DNA of 64,000 bases from contig NC_071328.1 of NCBI RefSeq assembly GCF_010183535.1, positions 4,526,001-4,590,000 on the forward strand, in the 5' to 3' direction. Each line of letters begins with the position of its first letter. Within the stretch, counting starts at the first letter, position 1. Shown in pieces: positions 51,194 through 63,730 of the stretch. The notes below the pieces were generated by a model that searched no databases, was not told the origin of the DNA, and saw nothing but the letters and a program-made list of their open reading frames with translations. This DNA comes from Caenorhabditis remanei. Its lineage: Eukaryota; Nematoda; Chromadorea; Rhabditida; Rhabditidae. A program made the translations under genes and the position numbers.

Positions 51194-52150
51194 ATGCCAG
51201 TGGACAAGATGCTTTTCTACCAGCTTTTCAATTGCATGCCGAAGAAGGAATTAATGGAACATCTTGCTAGAATCTTGCCGAACTCACATGAAATGACTCC
51301 AGAAGCATGGCGTCTTCTCATCAAAATCTTGAATTGTTATCGCCCGGTTCCTGTGAATTTGGGAGAAAAACCTATGGATATTCCCGATTTTCCACTTCCA
51401 AAAATGATGGAGCAACTCATTGATCTCCTACCTGAACGACTAGAACCCGATCCACCAGTGAATTCTACACGTTTCAACTTGCGACCAGAACCACTGCATT
51501 CCGAGGGACACACTGCTATTTTAACACTTTTGTCAATCGCAGATCCAGTTCCCAAGAATGATCAGCCACTTTTACCAGTCCGTATCCCGCCGACACTTCC
51601 AGAACCACAAAACATTCAGGCGACGGATCTGGAACTTTGCGAACCAGTTATTCGTTTACTTATGGGTTTTGCAGTGGCAACTGGATGCTCCAAGATGAAC
51701 GTGTTCATACATCATTTGAATGCTGATGTGCAAAGAAATTCAAGAAAGCAACTTGTAAGTTTTCACTGAGAAACTGAAAATTTCACTGAGAAACTGAAAA
51801 TTGTAATTCTTTCAGATGATCCCTCGTGGATATGCCGACTATGCACTACAAACCTTCGTCGAACTTTTGATTGCTGGTTCATCGGAAATAGTTGCAGAAG
51901 GAAATTCAATAAAACTTTCAACCTTTCTCATCTCACTTCGAATGGGATCAATTCATTTTCAACGTTTTAACAATTTTCAATCAGTTTTGACGTATGCATC
52001 CGTCAACGGAAATAATACCAGAAAGGTAAAAGATAGATTCTAGTTCCAGACCGATTGAAAAAATTCCAGAGACTTCCACACGATTGTATGTATTATTGGT
52101 TTTCCTGGTGTTACAACTTCCTCGTTTCGAAAATTAGAAAACTTTCCTAA
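51194..52150 (+). CDS. Protein of unknown function, three exons
   Basis: Exons 51194-51754, 51816-52025 and 52070-52150 join in phase to 283 residues. An in-frame ATG at 51065 would add 43 residues that look like untranslated sequence. The start at 51194 is therefore preferred but not proven. The protein is Pro/Leu-rich with helical stretches (FYQLFNCMPKKELMEHLARI, PEAWRLLIKILNC, DYALQTFVELLI). No signal peptide, membrane segment or known motif is seen. The first intron contains a perfect tandem duplication of TTTTCACTGAGAAACTGAAAA. The family is not recognised. Confidence 0.6.
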
Positions 52151-52319
52151 TTCGAGTCTGATTCCCACTCATAAATTGTGATTTCTTTTATTGTGTTTTA
52201 TCATATTGTTAATTATTGTGTCTAATTTTTCTATTCTGAGCGTAAAAGCCTCGTATTCTGTGATTTCTTCGTTTATTTTCTTTTAAAACGTTCAAATTAT
52301 AGTTAATTGATTTGTGTGT

Positions 52320-52640
52320 CACAGGGTCTAGCGATGAGTAGTGAAATCGTATGCGCTCCACTAGACATTGGCGGCAAATTCAAATTTTAATTTTTTTCAA
52401 TTCGACCTTAAGCATTACGTTTTGATACGCAGCTTAATCGACCACTTTTTGAGCCGATTTATGTCTGTTTTTCCGCATTTTTAGCCAGTTTTTCGACTGT
52501 CTGGCATATTTTCCAGATCAATTCTATTAAATAAATGAATAAAATTTTAAAATAAAAAATTTATTTTGAATTTCGCGCTAAAATTTTAGCTGATTTCAGC
52601 GGAGCGCGTTTATTTTCACTACTCATCCCGAGACCCTGTG
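52320..52640. mobile_element. Short TIR element (MITE)
   Basis: CACAGGGTCTAGCGATGAGTAGTGAAA on the left faces TTTCACTACTCATCCCGAGACCCTGTG on the right. The flanks read GTGTGT and GTGTGT-like, possibly a target duplication. No coding sequence. Confidence 0.65.
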
Positions 52641-52976
52641 GTGTGTGAAAGTCCAGAAGTCTCGAATCTTCGATATATTATTTGAAATTTCCATTTTCGC
52701 GCCAAGGTGTCGATTTCGGCGACCCGGGGACGAAGAACCGGCGCCCGGCCGTAACCTTGGCGCGAGTGACAAAAACGGTTGCAGCTGCAAATAAATTGCA
52801 ATTTTCTTGGTTTTTGCTGGTTTTGAGCTAACAAAAGTCAAATATGTCTTTTCCTGAAAGAACTCTGGAATTTTCATTTTTCATTTCAGAATTCGATAAA
52901 TTGTTGAAATACTACCGTTTCGTTTTGATTATGAAATGTTTCCCCTCAATTTCTTCATTTTTCTTTCAGGTCCATC
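52641..52976. other. Upstream region of the triple-SPK gene with GC-rich stem
   Basis: TTCGCGCCAAGGT (about 52698) and ACCTTGGCGCGAG (about 52753) can pair around a GC-rich loop. This type of sequence recurs in nematode intergenic repeats. A TTTCTTTCAG acceptor lies six bases before the next ATG. Confidence 0.45.
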
Positions 52977-55242
52977 ATGGATTTGCTGGAATTCCTCAAA
53001 AAAGAATCGCTACTGACCGTGAAACCCCTCTCGATTCTACAATTGGCTCGAAAATTCAAACGAATGAGCGGATCATCGACGGAAACCGAACTGATTGAAA
53101 CCGAAATCTATGGTCATCAAAGACGAATCCCGACGTATTTAGAGATCGACTGGGTTACGAGAATTCGAATGATGTTCACGTTGGGATACATTATTTATAA
53201 AGAAGAGATAAAAGAGTGGAATCTTCATAAATATGGAGAAATCAAATTGAATCAGAGCTCTCGAATCTTGACATTTGTGCCAAAAGACAAGAGTTACCGA
53301 TTGGAAGGCGATTTCGATGAGATTCTCGCAGAAGAAGAACGAATGGATTGTCATATTGAAAACGGTCTCAAATCTGAAGATGACTTATTGTTTCTGAAAT
53401 TTATCGCTGAAAAGTCGCTGAATGTCACCGCCCCGCTGACAATTATTAGTTTATGTGATGAATATATCAAGGAGTGCGGTGTACCGAAGACAATAAATAC
53501 CCTTCAAGGTTATATTCGTCAGATCCGTTCGGCCATTCCGCATACTATTTATTTCGATTTGGAGAGAAAAGTCAAGATGATGTTCGCAATTAGTGCGAGA
53601 ATTGAAAAAGAGTTTTTGGCAGAGTAAGTAGCATTTTCAGATTGAATTTTTGATACAAAATTCTCCTTCCAGACTCCAAAAGGACGCCTTTGTGGCTCTC
53701 GACGACCAACAACATATCATCGAATACAGATCAAATGACAACAGTATTCACTTGAAAGGTCTTCATGATTCTGCTGCGAAAGTGGGGACTCGCGGTGATG
53801 ATTTCATTGGAGCCTCAACTTCGGCGAAGAAGTCTTTCTCCTACACGCCGCAACAATGCGAGGATTTGTTCGATCATCTTGCTCATAGAGCATTGCAAGC
53901 CACAGAACCATTGAATGTGAAGAGATTAATCAGCAATTACAATAAGGACAAGGGAATTACACAGTCGAAACTTCCGATGAATGCGTTCATCTCTTCACTT
54001 TTCGAAACAATCAAAGCGAAAGACGATTGGTCACTACAGCAGAGAGTTCAAATGATTTTCGTTCTCGGCGTGAAGATGGATTCCGATTATGTGACCGTGT
54101 AAGCAGAAGTAACGAAATTCATTGATGCTTAATGAAACTGTTCCAGACTTGAAAAGAAAGCCGATGTGGTGACTGATTATGAGATGAGAATCACAAAATA
54201 TTCTTCGCACAGCGAAAAATTCCACTTGGAAGGAATTAATGAAGAAAAGGAAAAGGAGGTTGAAGTAAAGGCCGATGAACGAATGAGAAGAAGTAGAAGA
54301 ACGTGAGTTATTCCTAGGGTAACGGTAGAGTTTGCAGTGGAGATACCTAAAATTGAGAGTCAGATTCATTACTAACATGACTTTTGCTTTCCCTATGATA
54401 TAGATATCATGATATACCTCCGCTGTAGGCTCACAGATTTTGACTATTAGTTCGGCACAGTTCTCACAACTGCGCTCCACCGAAATGCCCTTGGAAAATG
54501 TCTCTTTTTCTCTGATTCTCTCAGTTTTGCACACAATTTTCTTCGGTTTCGGTAGAGCGCGGTTGTAAGAAGCGTGCCGTGCTAATATAAGTCGAACCAA
54601 TCTGCAATCTAAAATATTTCAGTAACCCAGTAGTCAGCGAAGACCAGAAGCCATTCGGAACACCGAGCAAGAAGTTAAAGTTAGAACCGAAGAACGAAGA
54701 ACCATCCGAAACACCTCCAGATGCTCAGGACGACGCTAATAGAACGCGCAATGACGTGGCGGAACCCGCATTGGCAGTCGTTAAATCCGAGGAGACGATC
54801 CCACTTCTCCACATTCTTGAAGGCCTGAAAATGATGGTGGAGGAGCTGAATTCTCTGAATCTTTCAGCAGATATCAAAAAGATTGATAAGTCGTTGAGGG
54901 ATGCCAAAAACAAGGATGTTGTTAGTGACAACTTTAGCTTATTCTATTCTCACATACCAACAATTTCAGAGTATCCTCGTCTGTCATCTGGACATAGCTC
55001 TTCAGTCTTGCTTCCTTCTTTCTACTAAACGATTACACAATGTTTGGTCCGCCGAGAGTGAGAAGCCGTACGGTGAATTCGTTCGGATCTTCAATAAGAC
55101 AATCTCCTCATGGAATTCACCGGGACTCGCCGAGCTTCAGACAATTATCAATGGAAATTTGGCCGAGAAAAATAAGAAATTTGTCTCAATGGGAAGTTTT
55201 TCGTCAGGATTGAATCATATACTCGCTGTTATAATTCCATGA
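52977..55242 (+). CDS. Triple SPK (DUF545)-domain protein
   Basis: Exons 52977-53623, 53673-54098, 54147-54302, 54623-54920 and 54970-55242 join in phase to 599 residues. Three SPK repeats are visible. Repeat 1 is about 1-105 (LEFLKKESL, PLSILQLARKF, VTRIRMMFTLGY). Repeat 2 is about 128-240 (FLKFIAEKSL, PLTIISLCDEY, KVKMMFAISARIEKEFL, DAFVALDDQQHIIEY). Repeat 3 is about 285-390 (FDHLAHRALQATEPLNVKRL, RVQMIFVLGVKMDSDY, DYEMRITKY). Between repeats the splice site falls at the same place, before LQKD/LEKK, suggesting exon duplication. A Lys/Pro-rich linker (KKLKLEPK) precedes an unrecognised helical C-terminus (LLHILEGLKMMVEELNSL). Probably nuclear; the molecular role of SPK is not known to me. 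Confidence 0.8.
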
Positions 55243-55652
55243 TACATTTCTCGACTTATTTTGTGCAATTTATTCAATCATTTCCTATTTTTGCCGGTAT
55301 TCTTGTAACCATGACTTTACTTAATTACTGTATATGAACTTGATTATTACTTTTTGATGTTTATTTTCTCTTTTTCTGATTTCAAGGAGGTGAAAATATA
55401 ATTAACTCTAATTTTCTGATTGAGGAGCAATATTTGAGAAAGTAAGGAAAACAGGTTGGTGGAAGAAAGCTGAATTGTTACGAGAATGATCTTTTCAGGT
55501 TGTGCAAGCCGAGGCTTTTTCAGTGTTCATTAAAAAAAACTACGTTTTGGTCATTTTTAGTTTGCAGTCATATTTCAGAGAGTATAATTTTAAGCGGTGG
55601 CCGTGTTTTTTGGTTTAGGATTCTGGGCCACCATTTGCGAGCAGAGCGTGTT
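55243..55652. other. 3' flank of the SPK gene, no gene recognised
   Basis: AT-rich sequence. The word GAAAGCTGAATTGTTACGAGAATGA near 55465 resembles the 3' coding end of the fusion genes (36978-37003). It may be a tiny duplicated fragment. Confidence 0.4.
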
Positions 55653-57292
55653 TCTACAGTCCTCCACATAAATATAGGTTCACCCCCCAAAATAACCCAG
55701 AATCGAAAAAAACTAACTTTTTCAAAAAAGGTGTATACCGCAATAATACGCAAGTAGGAAGCCTATTTTAATAGTTATAATTAAAATTCTAGAAGTTTTC
55801 AAGTTTTGAGAAATTTCGAAAATTTCATATTTTAGGTATTTTCCATTCCACAAAATGATAGGTTCACTTGATGAAAATCTCAAAATTTTTGAGAATGGAA
55901 ACCGGAAACCAGGATTTTTAGATTGAAACCGACTAAATAACACGTCTTACGTAAATTTTTACAAATGTATCACATGTGTCTGTTGACGGGACCTTGCAGT
56001 GAGCCGAATATCGTTGGTGTCTACCGATGTTTCAAAAAACACACACCGCGGTAAAAATTTTTGGGAAAAACATCTGATTTGTCAGGAACCGATTAAGTCA
56101 CCGATATCAAAATAATGAAGTGAAGTTTATTTTGAGATATAATGGCCCCCTCCCATCATAATAGCCAAAGATTGAATGAAAATAACGTTTTTGATGCTTG
56201 TGACAATTAATTTTGTTTGGAAAAACATCTGATTTGTCAGGAATGTGATGTGAAACACTTTTTCAGGGTATATAAAGTTGTTTGGAGTCGTTTTAGATTT
56301 TCGAAATTCAAAGAATTCAACAATTCTCAAACTTGAGGTTTGAATTAGTAAAATCTTCAGAGCTGTTTCTGACATCACAAGGGTCTGGGCTCAAATTTTA
56401 TGACTTTCCAAACAAAATTAATTGTCACAAGCATCAAAAACGTTATTTTCATTCAATCTTTGGCTATTATGATGGGAGGGGGCCATTATATCTCAAAATA
56501 AACTTCACTTCATTATTTTGATATCGGTGACTTAATCGGTAACTGTGTTAAACAACCATGGCATATGAAAACATGTGACTTTTATGATAACATCACGCAT
56601 ACTACGTTGTCAGTGCAAAATGTGGCATTTGTGCACTTCTCAAACAATCCCAACCCTCCAGTAACCGATTAGTCAATAAGAGATTGAACAGTCCAGAAAG
56701 TCAACTTGTTCAGTTTAGGAATTCAACGGTAATCGGCGTTTCCATGAGTTTAGAATGAAAGAAAATAACGTTTTTGATGCTTGTGACAATTAATTTTGTT
56801 TGGAAAGTCATAAAATTTGAGCCCAGACCCTTGTGATGTCAGAAACAGCTCTGAAGATTTTACTAATTCAAACCTCAATTTTCCCAAAAATTTTTACCGC
56901 GGTGTGTGTTTTTTGAAACATCGGTAGACACCAACGATATTCGGCTCACTGCAAGGTCCCGTCAACAGACACATGTGATACATTTGTAAAAATTTACGTA
57001 AGACGTGTTATTTAGTCGGTTTCAATCTAAAAATCCTGGTTTCCGGTTTCCATTCTCAAAAATTTTGAGATTTTCATCAAGTGAACCTATCATTTTGTGG
57101 AATGGAAAATACCTAAAATATGAAATTTTCGAAATTTCTCAAAACTTGAAAACTTCTAGAAGTTTAACTATAACTATTAAAATAAGCTTCCTACTTGCGT
57201 ATTATTGCGGTATACACCTTTTTTGAAAAAGTTAGTTTTTTTCGATTCTGGGTCATTTTGGGGGGTGAACCTATATTTATGTGGAGGACTGT
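55653..57292. repeat. Nested 1.6-kb foldback structure
   Basis: The outer arms (about 55653-56066 and 56880-57292) are inverted copies over more than 400 bp with few mismatches. The same 73-codon frame appears minus at 55722-55943 and plus at 57005-57226. Inside, 56088-56220 is inverted at 56400-56545, and part of that (about 56330-56460) is inverted again at 56757-56885. The whole segment could form a very long hairpin. No transposase is encoded. Confidence 0.75.
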
Positions 57293-57628
57293 ATATACGC
57301 TATTAATATTAATAGAACGATGCCTTCCATACAACTCTTTGAAGTTTAACTTATTTTGCACGTGAGACTTATTCCATATTGTAAAAAAAACCATTCCGAC
57401 TAAAAACGTGACACTCTACTAGCCTAATCTGATAAACTAGAAATCCCAGAGAAAAGTAAAACACAGCTAGTCTCGAATAATCGAAAGTCGAAAACTCTGT
57501 CCCCCCACTTCTCACTTTCAGACACGTTTCGTTGACTGGTAAGTTCTCTTCTCAACTTCTTCCAGAAATTTCAAATTTCAACTCTAATTTTCAGATTGGA
57601 ATCAAACGAAAAGTCATCGCGCGACAAT
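57293..57628 (+). other. 5' region of the Ala/Pro-rich gene
   Basis: A probable non-coding first exon ends GTTGACTG before GTAAGTTCTC at 57541. The intron ends in TAATTTTCAG (57586-57595), shortly upstream of the start codon. No ATG is present in the first exon, so it would be 5' UTR. Confidence 0.5.
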
Positions 57629-59129
57629 ATGATTGTCTACGTCCTTCTGGCTATCATCGCCGCCATCGCCTACTATTTCTTCTCTAAAAATGGGACGGAT
57701 GAGCCGCCGAAAACAGCTCCGAAGAGCACAAGAAGCACTCGATCGGCGCCAAGAACGTCTTCAAGGAAACCGGTAGTGGTCACTGAGCAACCGGCTCCAG
57801 TTCCGGCTCCAGTTGTCTCAGCTCCAGAAGTTCAGCAGCCAGTGGAGGCTCCTCCAGCTCCACCAGCTCCAGCACCTGCTCCAGTCCAAGAAATTCCTGC
57901 TCCGGCTCCGGCTCCGGCTCCAGTTGTAGAACCTGTACCAGAACCTGCTCCAGTCCAAGTTGCTCCACCGCCATCCGAACCTGCACCAGCTCCGGCACCT
58001 GAACCAGTGCCGATTCTCGACCCATTGAGCTCTCCAATCCGTCCGCCAATCGGTGGAAACTCTGTTTTATTGGCGCCCCCGGATAACTTCTCCGGTCAAA
58101 TTGGAGGAAAATCGGAGCGATTGGCTCCGGATGTTGCTCCACCGGCACCGGTTCCGGTAGCTCCGGCTCCGGCTCCAGAAGCTCCTGCTCCAGAGGCTCC
58201 AGCACCGGCTCCAGCTCCACAGGCGGCTCCAGTCGAATCTGTAATGTTGGCTCCAAAAACGAATGAAACTGCTCAAGCACCCGCACCGGGTTCATCGGCT
58301 CACTTGCCAGTCGCCTCCGCTGGTGACACATCGAAAAAGTCGAAGAAAACGAAAAAGAAGAAGAACAAGAAGTCAAAAGATAAGAAAAGTGAGTTTTTTG
58401 AAATGGCGAAAGTTAGGCCATGCGAAAGTTAGGTCATGCGAAAGCTAGGTCATGGGAAAGTTTGGCCATGGAAAAGTTAGGCCATGGAAAAGTTAGGTCA
58501 CGCGAAAGATCAGCCATGCGAAAGTTAGGCCACGGAGCAATTGTTGGAGCAAAAGTTCAGACGTGTAAAATTTCGGCCACGCGAAAATAGGAAGTCCGAA
58601 AATTAGGCCATGAGAATCCGAAAATATGAACTTATGAACCGCGGTTCTGAATATCAAGAACTATTCCCTTTTTCCAGAATCCGCCAATACCTCCACCAAA
58701 AACAAGAAAAAGAAGAAGAAGAGCAAGGGAAAGAGCACCTCTTCATCTGCTGCTCCATCCCCAGCTCAACCTGAAACCGGAGTTCAAACAGCCAACGAAA
58801 TCCGTAACGATGCTCCAGAATCCAACGTCAACACTGCCCTCTCCATCCGTTCCCCAGCCACTCAAGACGCTCCTGAACCAGATGTCAAAACTGCTGCCGA
58901 GGCGAAAAATGACGATCCAGAGACTGGTGTGAAGACGGCTGCAGAGGATAAGAACGACGTGCCAGAATCTGGAGTCAAAACTGCCAACGAGGCGAAGAAT
59001 GATGTTCCGGAGTCGGGAGTGAAGACGGCTGCTGAAGATAAGAGTGATGCTCCAGAATCTGGTGTGAAGACTGCGACGGAGATGGGTGGAGGAGAGCAGC
59101 CGAAGCGAGATGGCGCTCCAAAGGAATAG
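57629..59129 (+). CDS. Ala/Pro-rich protein with N-terminal membrane anchor
   Basis: Two exons (57629-58388 and 58678-59129) join in phase to 403 residues. The first Met starts MIVYVLLAIIAAIAYYFF, one membrane segment at residues 1-18 that could be an anchor or signal. Residues 40-230 are dominated by Pro-Ala and Pro-Val repeats (EAPAPEAPAPAPAP). Lys-rich blocks (KKSKKTKKKKNKKSK; KNKKKKKKSKGKS) flank the splice junction. The C-terminus has about six units of a 15-residue repeat close to VKTAAEDKNDVPESG. No enzymatic domain. The composition suggests an extended, charged stalk or scaffold. It ends 14 bases before the segmental repeat starts. Confidence 0.75.
58403..58550 (+). repeat. About 16-bp tandem repeat within the intron
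   Basis: The unit GCGAAAGTTAGGCCAT recurs about eight or nine times with small variations (GCGAAAGCTAGGTCAT, GGAAAAGTTAGGCCAT). It starts at the exon 1 donor region and fills much of the 289-bp intron. Confidence 0.75.
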
Positions 59130-59586
59130 AAATGAACTCGACCAAAGACCAAAAACCAAAAATCATGATTCTTTAGTTTTGTAATGAAGTGAAATTTATG
59201 TGGTGTCTTTTGTTTTTAAATGAGAAGTTAGCGATGAGATCCCATTGATGGTTGCTCCGGAGAAAAGTTCAAATCTGCCAAAGTAAATTCGCTACGCCAG
59301 CGGGAGAGTTTGATACAGAATTGGTCACGGTCAAAGAATCAGAATTTAAGATTGTGCATCGTAGCTCCGGATTCCGGGTTCTGGTTTCAAGGATCTGAAT
59401 TTAACGTTAAGACTTTAGGATTCAACATTTAGGATTTTTGAATTCTGGCTTCGGCTTTGGAGTTCTGTCTTCCAGACTCTGGATGCTTGATTCCGAAGTC
59501 AGGAGTCAAGATTCAGGAATCTGGATTTATAATTCTGGATTCTAGATTTAAGATGTTTGATTTTGGTTTCAGGAACCAGAAACCAG

Positions 59587-59993
59587 GAATTTGGAGTATT
59601 TCAGTATTACTGTCTTGTCTTTTTCATTTAGACATCCTCTCAATTCAAATCTAATAATGAATAGTATTCCAATCAATTGATTAGACTCATCTGATCAACT
59701 GCCAGTTTACCAATTTGCAAAGAAGTGAGTCCATAATTGGGTTTATGTCTCATAACTTCAATAATTTTCAGAGATTGGGCACGTACTTGGAGAATTCATA
59801 AGTTAAATGCGACTGGAAAATAGAAGAATTCAGTAATCCACATTTCATAGTTCGAGATGCTGATCAACACGTGGCAACACTGGAAATCACAACACGAAGA
59901 ATAAAATTTGCAGCATGGAAAATGACAGAAGAAGAGGTTATGAGAGAAAGAATTCAGAAGAATTTCCAGAAAACTCTAATCCAAGAAGCATCC
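59587..59993 (+). pseudogene. F-box C-terminal remnant (copy of 444-850)
   Basis: Same sequence as 444-850, with the same stop and frame break. Confidence 0.65.
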
Positions 59994-60008
59994 CCTTCCA
60001 GAAATTTC

Positions 60009-61216
60009 ATGAATTTTTCAAAATTTTCATGGCTGATTCAGAGAGAAATCTTGTCGAGTATGGAATTGGTGGATCTGTTGATGATGGCTTCTTGTTCTCA
60101 GAAATTCAATCGAAATATGAAATCAATGATGAGAAGCCGATTCGACAAGATACTCACAATCACTTATAAGTCGAGTCCGTTCAATATTTCCTCATCTAGT
60201 AGTGGAGACGATCCATTTATGAGTGTCAAAACGAGGTATGAACTGAGAGGTCGTCCTCTTATCCCAATGAATCTATTCGGAATGGCTTTACAAGTAAGGT
60301 GAGTAAGAATCATTGTGTCACTACTGTACGCTTAACTGTTTAAGGAACAACTTCCCAAATGAGTTAATTTCATTCCTTTCAGTATGCCAACCAGAAATCA
60401 TCCACTTATGGTACTATTCAATATGGAACATCAGCTAATACTACTTCCATCTATCCACAATTACTTCCTCGACTTCTTTGGTTCATCGATCAAATATCAG
60501 TTAAATGTTGACTACCTGTGGCGACCATATTCAAAAATGAAGAATATCAGTAGTACAGATATATCCTATCACATAAGAGTAATTGAGTTCCACGACTTCC
60601 TTACGATCTCTCCTAATCAGGATTATATCAAACTACCTAAATTAGAAAGCATCACAGGGTTACAATTGGAGAGCTCTTTGGTTGAAAGAAAATGGAAATT
60701 TGCTAGGACGACAGTGTTAGATATTGGTGAAACGGATCGGTTGGCAGAAGATATTTTATCCAATTTCGAAGGTAGACAGTTGTTTATTAACAGAGGAATC
60801 ATAAGCGATACTGCTGTCATCCAGTTTCTGAACAAGTGGAGATCGAATGAAGCATATCAGAATTTGGAATACTTCAATATTTTTGTGGCATTTGAACATC
60901 CTCTTAATCCAAATCAAATAATGAATAGTATTTCAATCAATCTATTAGACTCATCTGATCAACTGCCAGTTTACCAATTTGCTCAGAAGTAAGTCCATAG
61001 TTGAGTTTAAGTCTCATAACTTCAATATTTTCCAGAGATCGCTATCGGAAAGATACTTGGGGGATTCACAAATTCAGCAGTCCAAATTACATTGTTCGAG
61101 AGACTGATCAACACGTGGCGTCCATAACGATTACGGATAGAAATATCACTTTTGCAGCGTCGAATATGACTGAAAAAGAGTTTTTGGAGAAACGCCCCGT
61201 CAAGAGACTCTATTGA
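60009..61216 (+). CDS. F-box/FBA_2 protein (copy of 866-2073)
   Basis: Exons 60009-60298, 60383-60988 and 61036-61216. The predicted 358-residue product is identical to that of copy A: F-box at residues 4-40, FBA_2 in exon 2. Confidence 0.85.
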
Positions 61217-61321
61217 AAACAACAAATCTTTAATTGCATGTTTAAGAAGACAACATTCTGAAATTTGTATTGTAATGAACATTTTTATAACATTGTTTCA
61301 AACACGGATGTTTAATAAATA

Positions 61322-61921
61322 TCATTCTGCAAAGCTTTTTTGAATTTTCGGTTTGAACTTCCATTTAAAATTTCCCTCGTCCACTTCCACAATCTCGTAC
61401 TTTTCTTTGTCCTTGATGACTCCTTCCTCAATGAGGCGCATCCGTTCCCGTACATAATATTTGGCGAGCTGCAAATCTTTGTTTAGAAATGAAAGCTTCA
61501 AAAGTAGTACTTCTTCATCATACTCTGCATTAGAACGTCCTTTGTCATTAATCAGTTTGTGAAGGCGACCAACGTTTGGTTCAAGAGCGCCTCCGATTTC
61601 GTAGTCGTCACCATTGAGCTCTCCGATCTGGAAAATACATTTGTTTAAGTTAAAATATGAAAAGGTTTTTTACCTGATCAGTATTATATTCTCTATTCAT
61701 GAGCTCTTTAGCTTCTCATCGTCATAATCATCGTACATTTCATCATCTTCATCGTCGTCATCATCTTCATCAGAATCTCCACCTCTTCTCTCGTTTCTGA
61801 AGAAAGTTGTCCGCTCGTCAAGAACTCCACCCGCTAGCGAGATGAAGTTATCTTCGAGTTCTCCACCCTTCCTATCGTCTGGCGCATTTTTCAGACTCCA
61901 GTAAGAAATCAAAGTAATCAA
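61322..61921 (-). pseudogene. LTV1-like fragment (copy of 2179-2778)
   Basis: Same acidic run, frame break and two-exon tail as in copy A. Confidence 0.5.
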
Positions 61922-62012
61922 ATTTAGAATATCTCAATTCACTCTGCTTTGTTTTTTTAAGAAGTCAAATTAAACCGTTCTGCCTTATAATTAGGTCCAC
62001 CGTATGTCTCCT

Positions 62013-62183
62013 ACGATGACAGGATAGATAGTCATCGGAATGGAAGGGTGACGAAGTGGCAGAGATGAGGACACACAAGACTCACTACATCTCCTCGTTC
62101 AGCTCATTGATTTTTTTGAATCTTTCATTTTTTCTACATCTCTTTCTTTATTATATTCTTCATTATTTCAGAATGAAAACTAT
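62013..62183 (+). pseudogene. F-box 5' end cut by LINE (copy of 2870-3040)
   Basis: Identical junction: F-box upstream region and first codons, then RT coding sequence. Confidence 0.7.
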
Positions 62184-63403
62184 AGAAAAGCTAAAGCAAA
62201 TTGACTTGAATGAAAATCTAATCAAATGGATCAGAAACTTCCTAGAAAACAGAAGGTTCAGGGTAAAAGTAGGATCCTCGTTTTCAGTAGAAAGATACGC
62301 GCAATGTGGAGTACCGCAGGGTAGTGTACTATCCCCCTTACTATTTGGAATATATGTAAATTCAATTTCGGAAATCCTACCCCCGGGTATTAAATGCAAG
62401 CAATTTGCGGATGATTTAAAAATTTACGCAGAAGTTACGGATACTAGTAGTAACCTCCTCCAGGAAGCAATAGCATCCATAGTGGAGTGGGCAGAAAAGG
62501 CGAAACTGTCACTTAACCAACAAAAAAACAGTAACAATAACACTGGGAACAAAACAACACGATACAAGTTACAATATTGATGGAGATGTAATAAGGAGGG
62601 AGTCGGTGGTCAGAGACCTAGGATTTCTTATCAACCCAAAACTAACCTTCTCTGATCACTGGAGAAAATTCACAGATTCAGCGAAATTCATTATTTCTCA
62701 GATATTCCTACTCTATCACAGTCGAAAAATTACACATTTTGCTTTATAAAACATTTGTGCGTCCGATTCTTGAATACGGCACCGTAGTTAGCAGTCCCAC
62801 AAAATTAGCAGATGTAAAAGCCATTGAATCAGTGCAAAACGCTTCTACGCGTAGACTACCCAGCAGACAAAAAAACAAGTACATACGAATAGATGATCCA
62901 GATTACAAAACGGCATCTGAGCGTAATCAACTATATGGGTTAAGTTCCTTAGAGTCCAGGAGGCATGCAATCGATCAAATATTCATACATAAAATGTTAT
63001 TGAACAAAGTAGATCTCGAAACCAAAAACTTTTTCACTTTAAGGGAGAGTAGTACACGCACTAAAACCAGGTTCGTCTGGGAAAAGTCCAAAACTAAACT
63101 ACGAAGCCATTTTCTTATTAACAGAACCCTTCCAACTATGAAACTCTAGAATGTTGGCTATCCTGTCACAGTCCTGTAGTCTTAGCAATCCGTCTGTTCA
63201 CGTAACTCTTATTCTGAATTTTCTATGTCTATTTCTTTTCATGTTCCTTGGTAACACGTTCTCTGGTATAATCTCATGTGTTCTTGTTTCATGTTTATTC
63301 TTCCTAGTATAATGTATTGAACCTATTGTATTTGTATTGAATTTTATCCACCAATCTATACTTTCACGATACTTTCACGATCGTAATAAATTATTATTAT
63401 TAT
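62184..63403 (+). mobile_element. 5'-truncated LINE (copy of 3041-4260)
   Basis: Same FADD-containing RT fragment, same frameshifts and same TTA tail. Identity of these neutral defects shows the duplication (or artefact) is later than the decay. Confidence 0.85.
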
Positions 63404-63730
63404 AAGTGAGGCTTACAGATAAAATGGTGCTGGAGGGGGGAGAAGAGGATAACAAGGGGATAACAAGGGGAAGTAAAACAGAAAAAGGAAAACAAGTTAG
63501 GGGTACTGAGATCGGCCTAATATTTTTATATTTTGGTGCGGGAGTGGGAGTAATTGGCGCCCGGGGTAGGGCAAAGGATGCAGAGCCAAATAGTGAGACA
63601 ATAACAGTTATGAGAGATTAAAGTGTGCAAGGAGACACAGGCATTGAGAGTTAGAATTATCAGTCCGTTATCTCCCACAGCGAATCCAGTCCACAGATTG
63701 AATAGCAAATGATGGACAGTAACAGTTGAG

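Noticed and set aside
54034..54600. 188-codon minus-strand ORF
   Set aside because: It overlaps an SPK exon and the following 320-bp intron, and has no recognisable motif.
57780..58376. 198-codon minus-strand ORF rich in Glu, Leu, Pro and Val
   Set aside because: It is the antisense of the Ala/Pro-rich exon. The GC-rich repetitive sense codons keep the opposite frame open by composition.
58403..58550. CRISPR-like array
   Set aside because: The repeats are directly adjacent without unique spacers, lie in a spliced intron, and the genome is eukaryotic.
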